Positions 47,090-59,902 of a DNA stretch of 64,000 nucleotides are shown piece after piece. Each line of letters begins with the position of its first letter. Position 1 is the first letter of the stretch. The position numbers were made by a program, and so were the translations under genes. The DNA is from Homarus americanus (Eukaryota > Arthropoda > Malacostraca > Decapoda > Nephropidae), in assembly GCF_018991925.1 (NCBI RefSeq), contig NW_024753869.1, forward strand, positions 1 through 64,000. Reading direction: 5' to 3'. The notes under the pieces are model-generated. The model did no database searches. It had not been told where the DNA came from and was given only the letters and a program-made list of their open reading frames with translations.

Positions 47090-48380
47090 CCTGAGGTAGT
47101 TGTAACACTTGTAGTTGTATCTAACAGTTTATCTTAAATGACACAGGTTTAAGCAGTGTTGACAGTGGTCAGCGAAATGTCTGGGAGATTGAAATTGTTC
47201 TGTAAAGTCCGGAGAAATATCGGAAATTGTAGAGAAAAAAAATATTGAAACAGTTTGTGGAGTTTTGTGACACACGTAAAGACATAATGTAATTGCTATG
47301 AAATTTTTCCTGTAATTAGAATTTATGTCTTAATTATTGTACATTATATATAAGGTAAATATTTCACTACTAAAAGTAAAATTTAAATAAAACTAAGATG
47401 AAAATGTAACTCAGTAAATATACAGGAACAATAATTGTCTGGAATGAGTAGTTACCTGTAATTAGTTAACCTGGAAAAGCAACTAACGAGATTGTAATGT
47501 ATTATAAGAGGTAAACAATGTCTTCCTTATATCCAAGTGACAATAAACAGGTGATATTTAATTAAGTCTTCAGAATAACGAGAGAGAGACTAGACAATTA
47601 TAGTTAGTCCGTATAATTAGGCGACGAGGAGATAATGATGGGTGTGCTAATGAGTAAAACTGTCTGAAGGAAGAGCAAGGAAAGGAGGAGAATAGGCTGG
47701 GTGAATGATTTTAAAAGTTGTGGTCCCCGGAGAGATACAAACATTGGGAGGACTGGTACACACAGCCCAAGAAAAATAACAATCTATGGACTGGTGGGTC
47801 GTAGTCGCCAACCCTCAGACATTTAGGATGACACATTAACTGACTGGGAGTATTTGTGCATCATTAACCGTGTAGATAATTGTCAGACTAACTCGATTTG
47901 TTACAATTAATAGAGGATCTGCTAACAATTTTACAGGGACTATTTTACAAGGATCTCTTAATATGATAAGGTCTTGTTAATAATATTTTATGTATACTTG
48001 TTAACAACTCTGTAAGTACCTGGTTACCTTTCTTTTTCAGGTGTCATCCCTTGATTATGGTGAAGTGTTTACTTAGTTACACAGAGGCAGTGTTGCTCTA
48101 GTGGCCCAGCTCCGTGTTGATAAGATCTCTAGTGACACTGTTTAAAGGTATAATTCACTCAGTTGTGTTCTTTGTGATCGACAATGTGTGGTAGTAAGAG
48201 TGAAATTAGATATTTTTTAGTCATATAAAATAGAGGAAATTACGGCCAGAGTGACAGTTGTGTCGGTGGGGACAAGTTACTATACAATAAAGGAGAAATA
48301 TGGTAGGAAAATCGTCCTAAATGTGGATGACCAGTGTGTAAAAATTTTCCCATTTTGCTGAAAGTTACAACACACGGTAA

Positions 48381-48440
<60 letters not shown>

Positions 48441-49605
48441 GGCACTCTGGCCGCCTCTCCTCGACACAACCGGCCATCGTTCTCCAACACGCGGACCGAG
48501 TGTACTGTACAGCTACATCTACCGAGGTGAACACTGTGAACACCTCTTCCGTACTCCGAAGCGCACCTCTGCCCTCTTGGGTGCGGGTACTGGCTCCTCT
48601 CTCAGGGTGGCTGTGTTCCGCCTTAAAGGTGAGGAGGACTATTGCCAAGTTGCAACATAGAAATTCTACCAATTTGTGGCATTATCACGCGGCTGGTGAA
48701 GGCTTATTGATATACCAGGAACTACTCTATACAGAATGATTCATGTAGTTTGGGGGGCATGTTGACACAATATTTTACCTGGGCGAGTAATCTATCCCTC
48801 TCTCTCCCTCGGAAAAAACGAGCTACCGAGCTCATCATCTGGTCAACGTACTAAAGTAAGATAACCATAGTCTGCCGCTGCCACAACTGCAACATCAACT
48901 CTCCGACAATCTCCTCGTCAGCGTGGACGGCCAGCCAGAGAAACAACCCCCGCGGTGCTACAAGACTTCCTCTGGGTTACTGAGCTTCGGGTCTTTTATA
49001 AACATCGTCTTGAGACCCAGAATAAAACCCATTAAAGTAATGCATATGAAACAAATGAGAATCTTGGGACTCCATTATGTGTGTGGCTGTACATGTCGCC
49101 CATACACCGGGACCAGTCAGGTGACACATTCCTCAAGGTGCACCTCGAGTTGGTTAAGTGTTCCCAGCTTCCCTACTCCTCGTGTGTTCTGACTGTATGT
49201 TGAGTATTGTCAGCAAATATTGTCCAGGAGAAACGTAAGTCAGGAACTGTTTCATAAATTATTGACAAAAAATGAACTGGTTATTTTTTTTACTGGGTTT
49301 CTCGTAGTTTCTGGAGGTCATAAACGAAAGGAAAAACTCCAGGACTTTAAGTTTGTCATTCAAATAAAAGTCCAAGTCATTGTGTAATACTGGAGTGCAC
49401 AATAAGTCCCTTACTGTACACTGGGGATTTTTTGTTAAAGAATGTGGTTGTACAGTCTATATTCTAACAACTAAAATGTTTATTGAAAAAGGGAGATATT
49501 TGAAAATGTCCAAAGCAAATGGCGAGAAAACTCTCTTCTGCCGGGGGAAGGAAGGAATGAGAGGAAGGTGAATTCAGGCTTAAAAATATTATCACGGAAA
49601 ACACG
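47090..49605. other. Unique DNA, no gene recognised
   Basis: It contains a (CT)n microsatellite at 48383-48437. GC content rises at 48440-48640 and 48890-48970, but no domain is seen in frames of 79-130 residues. Confidence 0.45.
48383..48437. repeat. (CT)n microsatellite
   Basis: A pure CT run of about 54 bp. Confidence 0.97.
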
Positions 49606-49606
49606 T

Positions 49607-49607
<1 letters not shown>

Positions 49608-49646
<39 letters not shown>
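49608..49646. repeat. (GT)n microsatellite
   Basis: A pure GT run of about 36 bp. Confidence 0.95.
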
Positions 49647-49711
49647 TCAAGGCAGCATAAGTTTTAAGACACAAGGATTGGTCAAGAGGCCTGAAGCGAG
49701 AAGACAGTTTC

Positions 49712-50010
49712 ACACCAACCTCTCCACCCCACTCCCCACACACCAACCTCTCCACCCCACTCCCCACACCAACCTCTCCACCTCCCCCGCACACAACAAC
49801 TCCACCCCTCACACATAATCTCTCACCCCTCCCCACATCAACCTCTCACCCCTCCCCACACAACCTCTCACCCCACTCCCCACACACAACCTCTCACCCC
49901 ACTCCCCACACCAACCTCTCCACCCTCCCCACACCAACCTCTCACCCCTCCCCACCAACCTCTCCACCCCACTCCCCACACACCAACCTCTCCACCCCAC
50001 TCCCCAACTA
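49712..50010. repeat. Minisatellite, ~22-28-bp CACCAACCTCTCCACCCCAC unit
   Basis: About twelve units of CAACCTCTCCACCCCACTCC plus CCACACAC with deletions. Confidence 0.92.
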
Positions 50011-50011
50011 C

Positions 50012-50070
50012 GCATTTTTTTTTACGGGAATTAGCCCACCTGTATATCACCGGCCCAGAGGACACATAAG
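50012..50070 (-). mobile_element. Retroposon 3' tail with poly(A), copy 2
   Basis: On the minus strand it ends CAGGTGGGCTAATTCCCGT followed by A9, matching the tail at 24648-24722. It abuts the minisatellite at 49712-50010. Confidence 0.5.
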
Positions 50071-50071
50071 A

Positions 50072-51087
50072 GAGAGTGAATAAGCTCTTAGGTATTATGT
50101 GTCTAAAAAAAAATGATCACACAAACGAACAATTTGCTAAATTGAAAATGTTAAAATTCGAGGATATTAACACCTACTGCTGTGCCTGATTTGTTTACAA
50201 ATCTGTCAATCACTTGCTTGACAACAATTATTTCCAGTTCCGGAATAATCAGAGATACAACTTAAGGCACCAAGAGCTATTAAGACCACCCCCATACGCT
50301 CCTCTCAGTCCCAGACCTCCGTAAAATATCATGGTGTGAAACAACTTACCCCCACCCATCCGAACAAAGACTACGCTCCCTTCCTTTAAATCACCTCTTA
50401 AAAAATATCTATTGTCGAAGTATTAATACTTTTTGTAATACCTACCTTATACACCTGCTTTTATTGTACCACCAAAACCGTTTTATCAGAAATTATCATA
50501 TACTGTATAATTTAGACAAAATAGGAATAACCATTGCAATAAATATATTTGCCAACTAAACATAATCCTGACAGCTCTGTCCTTGTTCCACCTTAATACA
50601 ACCCATGTTGTACTGCTTCCCTCCCTTATCATATTTAAGTTTTCAACTCCACTGTAAATTATGTATATACTTATAAAATAAATGTAAAAAAAAAATTAAA
50701 TTAAATAAATAAATAAATTAATAAATAAGTATCGAAGTGATAACTGTGGTAACATTCTGATATGTTCTTATTACCACCATGTTATGTGTACAGTATATAT
50801 CAGGTGCCTACAAGAAAGCTCAGGCTCTCAACTGGCTCAGCCATGTTAATATTATGATTTTTAATCGTCTCTATCTGCGTTCTTCTGGCTAAATGAACTG
50901 TTTCAATATCAATATACCACCTGTGCTTCACGAGGACTGTCACAGTTTAGCGTCATCCTTCCTGACTCTTTGTCACCTCGATCTAAATATTTCGTTTACT
51001 CCAAAAATCGTGCATCATCTCCTCGTGGTGTTGAGTGCTGACATATACTCACGGGGACCCATTTGGCTTCCTCTAAGAAAAAACATA

Positions 51088-51124
<37 letters not shown>

Positions 51125-52085
51125 AAACCAACTATTACAATACCCCCATTAGGATGGAAGGACCCGGCGAGGAATAAAGAGTTGACATGAGACAAACGTA
51201 GCACTCTGAGGAGGAGGAGGAGGATGGTTGAGGTCGTACTCGGCGGATACAGAGGTTGAGGATGAAGTAATTGACGTGTGTGACCCAGGTCCACCTTATC
51301 CACCTGAACCACCGAGGTCACTTGTCTCCTGCCTGACGCACAGTTTTTATGTTAGACTTAAAATAAATAGACGCTGATGTTACCAATATTTACCCCCATT
51401 TAGAAGTTTCAACTGGCGCATTACCACGAAAAAATGAGGCAAAACTTTCACAAACTACCAAATTAGGTTATTTAGAATGAGTATAGTTACAAGAGTTGCC
51501 ATAATAAACAGTGACGTCATCTTTCACTCTGCCACACTTGTCCACCTACAGGCAAGGACCACCGATACAAACACACACTAATGTTGGAGTTATTTACTGA
51601 AACACCACCATACACACGTTACTTTCCTCACCTTCGTGGTCACTTCAGAGCAACTTCTGGCTGTGAGAATGTTTCGGGGGTGTAGAATAATGGATGGAAG
51701 AATGTTAATATTGACAATAATGTACAATTGTGGACAAAATTCCCTGAACACTTGACAGTATCTGGCATCTATGTACTTGAGGTTCATTCAGATTGGAATT
51801 TAAATTAGTTCTTAGTGAGTCGTAATCGTTATTTTAGGTTGAGGTCAGAGAGACTGAGGTCCATATGATCACATTGTCCTCAGTGGTCAAAGATGGAGAA
51901 GAGAACATTGCGAGATGTAGTTGTCGACACAAGGTGATAGTAAGTCTCATAGGCTAGACGACCCATTAGGGACAGTGTGGATGCAACTACTGTATACTGA
52001 GCCTCTAGTACACAATTACTACACATGGAGGCTATGTGAACGACACTGTACTTGATCATCATAACCGCCCCAACTCATGTCAGAT
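50072..52085. other. Unique DNA, no gene seen
   Basis: It holds an A-rich AAATAAATAAAT run at 50685-50730 and an (ACAG)n tetramer run at 51089-51123. No domain is recognised. Confidence 0.5.
51089..51123. repeat. (ACAG)n microsatellite
   Basis: Eight GACA tetramers. Confidence 0.95.
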
Positions 52086-52150
52086 TCCGCGGATGCAAAC
52101 CAGCTACTTTTAAAACACGATACGAATATTGTATCTACTCAGCCACCGCT
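52086..52150 (-). mobile_element. tRNA-derived SINE head, copy 2
   Basis: On the minus strand it begins GCGGTGGCTGAGTAGATA (A-box-like) and has CTGGTTTGCATCC about 42 bp on, a decayed B box. The first 14 bases equal those of the head at 12070-12142. Confidence 0.6.
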
Positions 52151-52159
52151 TGACCTTTG

Positions 52160-52450
52160 ACTAACAGAAACCGGAAACAATTGAGCTTTCAGGTATAGTA
52201 CAAGTAGTCCACATCGTTCAGTAAACACAGAGAATCAGCCATGACCCAACACACCAACACACTGTAACAATTGTATTCACGTCGCAAAAAAAGGTCAAAG
52301 AAATCACCTAACCTAACCAAATAATAGAATACCGTGGCGAGCGAGGATTGAGTGTAGTCCCCCCCCAATGATCCAGCCTTCACGGGGCCTCCAGCAGTTC
52401 AGTGGGACTTGAAGGCCGCAGTAAATAGATTCCGATCCTACTTACTGCTC
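52160..52450. other. Unique DNA, no gene seen
   Basis: A short CCTAACCTAACC stretch lies at 52307-52318. Nothing else is recognised. Confidence 0.4.
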
Positions 52451-52454
52451 ATGC

Positions 52455-53217
52455 TGCGGTGTATAGTGCATAGTGAGTGTATAGTGTGTGGCAGTCTCGG
52501 TGTATAGTGTGGCAGCTACGAGGTATAGTGGGTGGATAGTGTGGCAGCCTCAGTGTATAGTGGGTGTATAGTTTGGCAGCCTCGGTGTATAGTGGGTGTA
52601 TAGTGTGGCAGCCTCGGTGTATAGTGGATGTATAGTGTAGCAGCCTCGGTGTATAGTGGGTGTATAGTGTAGCAGCCTCGGTGTATAGTGGGTGGATGGT
52701 GTGGCAGCCTCAGTGTATGGTGGGTGTATAGTGTGGCAGCCTCAGTGTATAGTGGGTGTATAGTGTAGCAGCCTCAGTGTATAGTGGATGTATAGTGTAG
52801 CAACCTCGGTGTATAGTATAGATTGAATAGTGTGGCAGCCTCGGTGTATAGTGGGTGTATAGTGGCGGCCTCGGTGTATGGTGGGTGTGAATTAATAACA
52901 GCCTCAGTGTATAGTGGATGTATGGTGTGGCAGCCTCAGTGTATAGTGGATGTATGGTGTAACAACCTCGGTGTATAGTGGATGTATAGTGCACGGCAGC
53001 CTCGTGTATAGTGGGTGGATAGGTGTCAGCAGCACTCAGTGTATAGTGGGTGTATAGTGTGGCAACCTCAGTGTATAGTGGGTGTATAGTGTGGCAACCT
53101 CAGTGTATAGTGGGTGTATAGTGTGGCAACCTCAGTGTATAATGGGTGTATAGTGTAGCAGCCTCAGTGTATAATGGGTGTATAGTGTAGCAGCCTCAGT
53201 GTATAGTGTACGAAAAC
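52455..53217. repeat. Minisatellite, ~32-bp GCAGCCTCGGTGTATAGTGG unit
   Basis: About 23 units of GGCAGCCTCGGTGTATAGTG plus GGTGTATAGTGT. Copies with CTCAG or CAACC substitutions are interspersed. Confidence 0.95.
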
Positions 53218-53615
53218 AATAGTTAACACAGACATCCAGTTTAATCACGTAACAAAAACATTAGTAAACATAATAGATAATAAAAAAAAACATTATCTAC
53301 GTCAACAATAAACAATAATAATAAAAAAACAACAATAAACAGAGATAAAACAACACGGTACAATAAAAGTATTTAACAATATTCCTTAAGACAGATTTGA
53401 TAATTACTGTACATATATTAAATAAGTGTTTGATAAAGATATGTATATAATAATTATGAGTTTACTAATCAGAAATGTTTAATAATAGGATTTTTATAAT
53501 TAAATATGTTTAATAATTATATGTTTGTTAATTTAATGTTTGGTAAGACATTTGTTATTAAGTTTAAGAAAATAATGAACGGGAATAAAAATATAGAAGA
53601 TTCAGTGAGACTAAA
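53218..53615. other. AT-rich spacer between minisatellites
   Basis: Very AT-rich with repeated TTTAATAAT words. No gene is seen. Confidence 0.5.
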
Positions 53616-53619
53616 ATGC

Positions 53620-54420
53620 TAAGGGTGGGTGTTAAGGGTGGGTGTTGAGGGTGGGTGTTGAGGGTGAGGTGGGTGTTGAGGTGGGTGTTGAGGTGGGTGT
53701 TGAGGGTGGTTGAGGTGGGTGTTAAGGGTGGGTGTTGAGGGTGGGTGTTGAGGTGGGTGTTGAGGTGGGTGTTGAGGGGGTGTTGAGGGTGGATGTTGAG
53801 GGTGTTGAGGTGGGTGTTGTGGGTGTTAGGTGGGTGTTGAGGTGGGTGTTGAGTCGAGTGTTGAGGGTGGGTGTGAGTGTTGAGGGTGGGTGTTGAGGGT
53901 GGGTGTGTGGGTGAGGTGGGTGTTGAGGGTGGGTGTTGAGTGTTGAGGGTGGGTGTTGAGGTGTTGAGGTGGGTGTTGAGAGGTGGGTGTTGAGGGTGGG
54001 TGTTGAGGGTGGGTGTTGAGGGTGGGTGTTGAGTGTTGAGGTGGGTGTTGAGGGTGGGTGTGAGGTGGGTGTTGAGGGTGGGTGTTGTTGAGGTGTGGAG
54101 GGTGGGTGTTGAGGGTGGGTGTTGAGGGTGGGTGTTGAGGTGGGTGTTGAGGTGGTGTGTGGGTGTTGAGTGTTGGGTGTTGAGGTGGGTGTTGAGGGTG
54201 GGTGTTGTTGAGGGTGGGTGTTGAGTGTTGAGGGTGGGTGTTGAATTGGGGTGGGGGTGGGTGTTGAGGTGGGTGTTGAGGGTGGGTGTTGAGGGTGGGT
54301 GTTGAGGGTGGGTGTTGAGGGTGGGTGTGTTGAGGTGGGTGTTGAGGTGTTGAGTGTGTGAGGGTGGGTGTTGAGGTGGGTGTTGTGGGTGGGTGTTGGG
54401 TGGGTGTTAAGGGTGGGGGT
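53620..54420. repeat. Minisatellite, 12-14-bp GGTGGGTGTTGAGG unit
   Basis: About 60 units of GTGGGTGTTGAGG with or without GT. It passes without a gap into the next array. Confidence 0.95.
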
Positions 54421-55390
54421 GGGTGATAAGGGTCAGTGTTAAGGTCAGTGTTAAGGGTAGATAGGGTCAGTGTTAAGGCTCAGTGTTAAGGGTGGGTGAT
54501 CATGGTCAGTGTTAGGGTCAGTGTTAGGGGTCAGTGTTAGGGTCAGTGCTAAAGGTCAGTGTAAGGGTCTGTGGTAGGGTCAGTGTTAAAAGTCAGTGTT
54601 AAGGGTCAGTGTTAAAGGTCTGTGGTAGGGTCAGTGTTAAGGGTCAGTGTGTTAGGTCTGTGTTAAGGGTCAGTGTTAAAGGTCTGTGGTAGGGTCAGTG
54701 TCAGTGGTGGGTCAGTGTTAAGGGTCAGTGTTAAAGGTCTGTGGGTCAGTAGTAAGGGTCGGTGTTTAGGTCTGTGTCAGTGTCAGGGGTCAGTGTTAAG
54801 GGTCAGTGGTAGGGTCAGTGTTAAGGGTCAGTGTTAAAGGTCAGTGTTGGTCAGTGGGTCAGTGTTAAGGGTCAGTGTTAAGGGTCAGTGTTAGGGTCAG
54901 TGTTAGGTCAGTGTTAGGGTCAGTGTTAAGGGTCAGTGTTAAGGGTCAGTGTTAGGGTCAGTGTTAAGGCTCGGTGTTAAGGGTCAGTGTTAAGGGTCGG
55001 TGTTAAGTGTAATGTCAGGTCAGTGTTAAGTGTCAATGTAAAGGTCTGTGGTAAGGGTCAGTGTTAAAGGTCAGTGTTAAGGGTCAGTGTTAAGGGTCAG
55101 TGTTAAGGGTCAATGTTAAAGGTCTGTGGTAGGGGTCAGTGTTAAGGCTCGGTGTTAAGGGTCAGTGTAGGGTCAGTGGTAAGGGTCGGTGTTAAGTGTA
55201 AGTATTAAGGGTCAGTGTTAAAGGTCTGTGGTAAGGGTCAGTGTTAAGGTGTTAAGTGTCAGTGTTAAGGGTTAAGGTCTGTGGTAGGGTGGGTGTTAAG
55301 GGTCAGTGTTAAGGGTCAGTGTTAAGGGTCAGTGTTAAGGGTCAGTGTTAAGGGTCAGTTTTAAGGGTCAGTGTTAAGGCTCGGTGTTAA
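54421..55390. repeat. Minisatellite, 12-13-bp TCAGTGTTAAGGG unit
   Basis: About 75 units of GTCAGTGTTAAGG with GTCTGTGGTAGG variants at irregular intervals. The TTAAGGG core resembles the GGGTGTTAAGGGT end units of the preceding array, so one may have grown out of the other. Confidence 0.95.
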
Positions 55391-55394
55391 CTTG

Positions 55395-56240
55395 CCATTA
55401 AAATGTTCACCCCAGTAACATTATCACAAAGGAACACATTTTTTCACCTGCCTCACGACCTCACGACTTCACGACCTCACATGAATATGGTTTGGCACGA
55501 GCTAACTTTCACCCCACGACCAGTTTACTTGAGCTTAATTTTTAAACAAATGCAGTTTAACTAAGCCGCTGCCTTAACCCAGCCACAGTGGTATAGCTGT
55601 GGCCGTGTAGTGCAGCTCCGCTCATTTATAGGCAAGAGGTGTTGTGTTTGCATACTTTACCCAGCTGCTGTGAGTGAGTCGAATAAAATAAATAATAATA
55701 AAAATATATTTAAAAAAAGGATTAAAATCAGAATTGAGAAACTAAAGGGAAAAATAATAAAATAAAATAATGCTAAGAATTATCGTATTTCTAAGGGGAA
55801 TAATAATTCGTACCAAAATATCTAAAAATGGTGAAGGCACAAACACTCAGACAGAGAGGGAGTATTAAGTTCAGTGACTCTCAAGTAATGAACGTGATCT
55901 TGACAAACACGAGAGGAGGGGGGTGGGAGGAAGGGGTGGGAAGGGGGGGGTAATACATGTCATATATGGATATACCCCCGACGGTGAAGGCATAGGTTAG
56001 TTAGTTAGGTTAAGGTGAAAATAAGGTGTATGTGTGCAGGTGGGGGGTGGGGGTTGTTTCTTTATGACCCTGGCTAAAGTCTCCCAGTAGTCACACCTGG
56101 TCACAGTGTTCACACAATGACTCCTCTTTCTTTTATCATTTTTCCATATTTTAAAACTCATCTTTAGAAATGGATATAACTTCCCTCCTACAGCCTCCCC
56201 AACACTGTGTCGTCCATAACATATTGTACGGCCCTGTCTG
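55395..56240. other. Unique DNA with G-rich patches
   Basis: G-rich runs lie at 55915-55950 and 56038-56055, and GTTAGTTAGTTAGG at 55996-56010. No gene is recognised. Confidence 0.5.
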
Positions 56241-56242
56241 TT

Positions 56243-56640
56243 ACTACCTCCTCCCTCCAGCGCCCCGTCTGTCTACCCTCCTCCAGCGCCCCGTCTGTTA
56301 CTACCTCCTCCTCCAGGGCCCCGTCTGTTACTACCTCCTCCAGGGCCCCGTCTGGTTACTTACCCTCCCTCCCTCCAGCGCCCTGTCTGTTACTACCCTC
56401 CTCTAGCGCCCTGGGTCTGTTACTACCTCCTCCTCTAGCGCCCCGTCTGTTACTACCTCCTCCTTCAGCGCCCCATCTGTTACTACCTCCTCCTCCAGCG
56501 CCCCGTCTGTTACTACCTCCTCCTCCAGCGCCCCGCCTGTTACTACCTCCTCCTCTTCCTCCTCCACCACCTCCTCCATTTCCTCCAGCACCCTGTTTGT
56601 CACCTCCTCTACCTCCTCCTCCCCCCGCGCCCTGTTTCCT
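56243..56640. repeat. Minisatellite, ~30-bp CAGCGCCCCGTCTGTTACTA unit, then CCT tract
   Basis: About nine units of AGCGCCCCGTCTGTTACTAC plus CTCCTCCTCC, then plain CCTCCT sequence to 56635. Confidence 0.92.
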
Positions 56641-56756
56641 CACACACACTCAGACCGAACTTAAGTCTGTGAATAACAAGACAAAGTTTGGTAATAAGTC
56701 ATTGAGTACCTGAGTGTGACGGGGCCCTACCTGTTGTTGTTGTGTTATTACGGCCA

Positions 56757-57005
56757 AGGTGTAGTGCAGGGGTGTAGTGTAGGGTGAGGAGGTAGTGTAG
56801 GGGTGGGGAGTGTAGGTAGGGGTGGGGAGGGGTGGGGTGGGGAGGGGTGGGGGTGTGTAGGGGTGGGGAGTGTAAGGGGTGGGGAGTGGAGTGTAGGGGT
56901 GGAGGTGTAGTGTAGGGGTGAGGGGTGTAGGGTTGGGGAGTGTAGTGTAGAGGTGGGGAGTGTAGTGTAGGGGTCAGGAGTGGAGTGGAGGGTGTGTAGT
57001 GACGG
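56757..57005. repeat. Minisatellite, ~15-18-bp GTGTAGGGGTGGGGA unit
   Basis: About fourteen irregular units of AGTGTAGGGGTGGGG. Confidence 0.9.
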
Positions 57006-57244
57006 GTGGTCGTGTTAGGGTGATGAAAGTGTTGGGAAAATGGTGCGTGTCAGTCCAGTAAGTAACCACTACTCGTAAAAGTTTTCTCGCTAATTTGAAT
57101 TTCATGAGACAATAAAACAGCATTTAACACGCCATGTTATTCATCATACTCAACACTAACACTCTATTTGACTTACTGTAATTAAGGTTACTCACTGAAC
57201 CTCGTTACATACACTCAATCTTATTCACACACCCTAACACAGCT

Positions 57245-57545
57245 CTAAAGACACAGCCCTACACAGCCCTCAATGCATTCATAACTACACGCGGCCCTCA
57301 GTGCATACACCTACACACAGCCCCCATGACACATCACTACACACGGCCCTCAGTGCATACACCTACACACAGCCCCCATGACACATCCCTACACACGGCC
57401 CCAGTGCATACACCTGCCACACAGCCCCCATGACACATCCCTACACACGGCCCTCAGTGCATACACCCCACACACACCCCCATGACACATCCCTACACGC
57501 GGCCTTCAGTGCATACACCTACACACAGCCCCCATGACACATCCC
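57245..57545. repeat. Minisatellite, ~60-bp unit with CAGTGCATACACCTACACAC
   Basis: CAGTGCATACACCTACACAC, then AGCCCCCATGACACATCC, then CTACACACGGCCCT, repeated about five times. It is followed by looser CACATGCGGCCC words to 57690. Confidence 0.9.
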
Positions 57546-57715
57546 CACACTGGCCCTTTGCGTATGGCCACACACACGCAACCCTATACACTCGGCCATA
57601 CACACGTGGCTTTCCACACGCGTCCCTTCATATGTGGCCCTTCATATGCGGCCCTCCCCCCATGCGGCCCCCCACATGCTGCCCTCTACACACCCCTTGC
57701 TCACTCTCTCCACAC

Positions 57716-57955
57716 CTGTAACACACCCCTACACCTCATTAGCCCTCTTCAAACCTCCCTCTCCACACCTGTAACACACCCCTACACCTCATTAGCCCTC
57801 TTCAAACCTCCCTCTCCACACCTGTAGCACACCCCTACATCTCATTAGCACTCTTCAAGCCTCCCTCTCCACACCTGTAACACACCCTACACCTCATTAG
57901 CCCTCTTCAAGCCTCCCTCTCCACACCTGTAACACACCCCTACACCTCCTAGTTC
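57716..57955. repeat. Minisatellite, ~53-bp unit with CACCTCATTAGCCCTCTTCA
   Basis: Four full units of CACCTCATTAGCCCTCTTCA, then AACCTCCCTCTCCACACCTG, then TAACACACCCCTA, nearly identical. Confidence 0.94.
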
Positions 57956-57959
57956 ACCT

Positions 57960-58404
57960 CATTATACACCATTAATTTCCCTCACATCTTCTTCCCTCAT
58001 ATAGCTCCGACTCCTTCAACAAATATTTATCATTTTTAACCTCAACCATAACCATCCAATTCAGCTTAATTTCACCACCACTTATTCCCCCTCATGAAGC
58101 ACAACAAACTCACATTCAGTTGTAATTACCTTCTCTATCTACTTTCCTACCCTGGTTTAAATCCTAATTAAGCTGCTTCAGTGTGTGGAGGGTCATAGGT
58201 AAACAGGTAGTTCTATTACTGTACATTTTGGGTGGTCAGACCATTGCGTTACTGTAAGAGGGTAGAGAGCCTTGGTGATGGAGCACAGTGTGAGATGTAC
58301 TTTGTTAAAATGTCTTGGTTAATGAGGTGTTCTTGTTAACCTGTCTTAGTTAGTGAGGTGTTCTTGTTAACCTTGTCTTATCTAGCGAGGAGTTTCAGGG
58401 TTCA
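57960..58404. other. Unique DNA, no gene seen
   Basis: A GAGGTGTTCTTGTTAACC segment is duplicated at about 58325 and 58357. Nothing else is recognised. Confidence 0.5.
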
Positions 58405-59032
58405 CCTCCAACATCATAAAGTCACATAAAGCCACACAAAGCAGCATAAAACTACATAAAGCCGCATAAAGCTACATAAAGCCACAAAGCTACATAAAGC
58501 TACAAGAAGCTACATAAAGCCACATAAAGCTACAGAAAGCCACATAAAGCTGGATAAAGCCACATAAAGCTACATAAAGCCGCACAGCTACATAAAGCCA
58601 CATAAAGCTGCATAAAGCTACATGGAGCAACAGAAATACATGTTACATATAGCCACAAAGCTACATAAAGATACAAGAAGCTACATGAAGCCACACAAAG
58701 CTACAGAAAGCCACATAAAGCTACAGAAAGCCACATAAAGCTACATAGTTACATAAAGCCACATAAAGCTACATAGTTACATAAAGTCACATAAAGCTAC
58801 AGAAAGCCTGATAAAGCTACATAAAGCTACATACAGCTACATAAAGCCCCATAAAGCTACATAAAGCCCCATAAAGCTACATAAAGCTACATAAAGTCAC
58901 ATAAAGCTACAGAAAGTCACATAAAGCTACATAAAGCTATAAAAAGCCATATAAAGCCACATAAAGCCACAAAGCTACATAAAGCTACAAAAAGCCATAT
59001 AAAGCTACATAAAGCCACGTAAAGCTACATGG
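58405..59032. repeat. Minisatellite, 9-10-bp CATAAAGCTA/CATAAAGCCA unit
   Basis: About 60 units alternating CATAAAGCTA and CATAAAGCCA, giving an 18-20-bp super-unit in places. Confidence 0.95.
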
Positions 59033-59083
59033 TCTTTTTCCCCAGCAGACAATCTTAGCAACGACCAAGACAGTAGTGAGGAG

Positions 59084-59886
59084 CGGGAAGAAGAAGAAGA
59101 AGAAGAAGAAGAAGAAGAAGAAGAAGAAGAAGAAGAAGAAGAAGAAGAAGAAGAAGAAGAAGAAGAAGAAGAAGAAGAAGAAGAAGAAGAAGAAGAAGAA
59201 GAAGAAGAAGAAGAAGAAGAAGAAGAAGAAGAAGAAGAAGGAAGAAGAAGAAGAAGAAGAAGAAGAAGAAGAAGAAGAAGAAGAAGAAGAAGAAGAAGAA
59301 GAAGAAGAAGAAGAAGAAGAAGAAGAAGAAGAAGAAGAAGAAGAAGAAGAAGAAGAAGAAGAAGAAGAAGAAGAAGAAGGCTGAAGAAGAAGAAGAAGAA
59401 GAAGAAGAAGAAGAAGAAGAAGAAGAAGAAGGAAGAAGAAGAAGAAGAAGAAGAAGAAGAAGAAGAAGAAGAAGAAGAAGAAGAAGAAGAAGAAGAAGAA
59501 GAAGAAGAAGAAGAAGAAGAAGAAGAAGAAGAAGAAGAAGAAGAAGAAGAAGATATGAAGAAGAAGAAGAAGAAGAAGAAGAAGAAGAAGAAGAAGAAGA
59601 AGAAGAAGAAGAAGAAGAAGAAGAAGAAGAAGAAGAAGAAGAAGAAGAAGAAGAAGAAGAAGAAGAAGAAGAAGAAGAAGAAGAAGAAAAGAAGAAGAAG
59701 AAGAAGAAGAAGAAGAAGAAGAAGAAGAAGAAGAAGAAGAAGAAGAAGAAGGAAGAAGAAGAAGAAGAAGAAGAAGAAGAAGAAGAAGAAGAAGAAGAAG
59801 AAGAAGAAGAAGAAGAAGAAGAAGAAGAAGAAGAAGAAGAAGAAGAAGAAGAAGAAGAAGAAGAAGAAGAAGAAGAAGAAGAAGAA
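59084..59886. repeat. Very long (GAA)n microsatellite
   Basis: About 800 bp of GAA triplets. The only breaks are single-base or short interruptions near 59239, 59380, 59430, 59553, 59688 and 59750. All frames are open (poly-Lys, poly-Glu and poly-Arg on plus; poly-Phe, poly-Ser and poly-Leu on minus) and do not indicate genes. Confidence 0.99.
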
Positions 59887-59902
59887 CCCCTTACACACAA
59901 AA

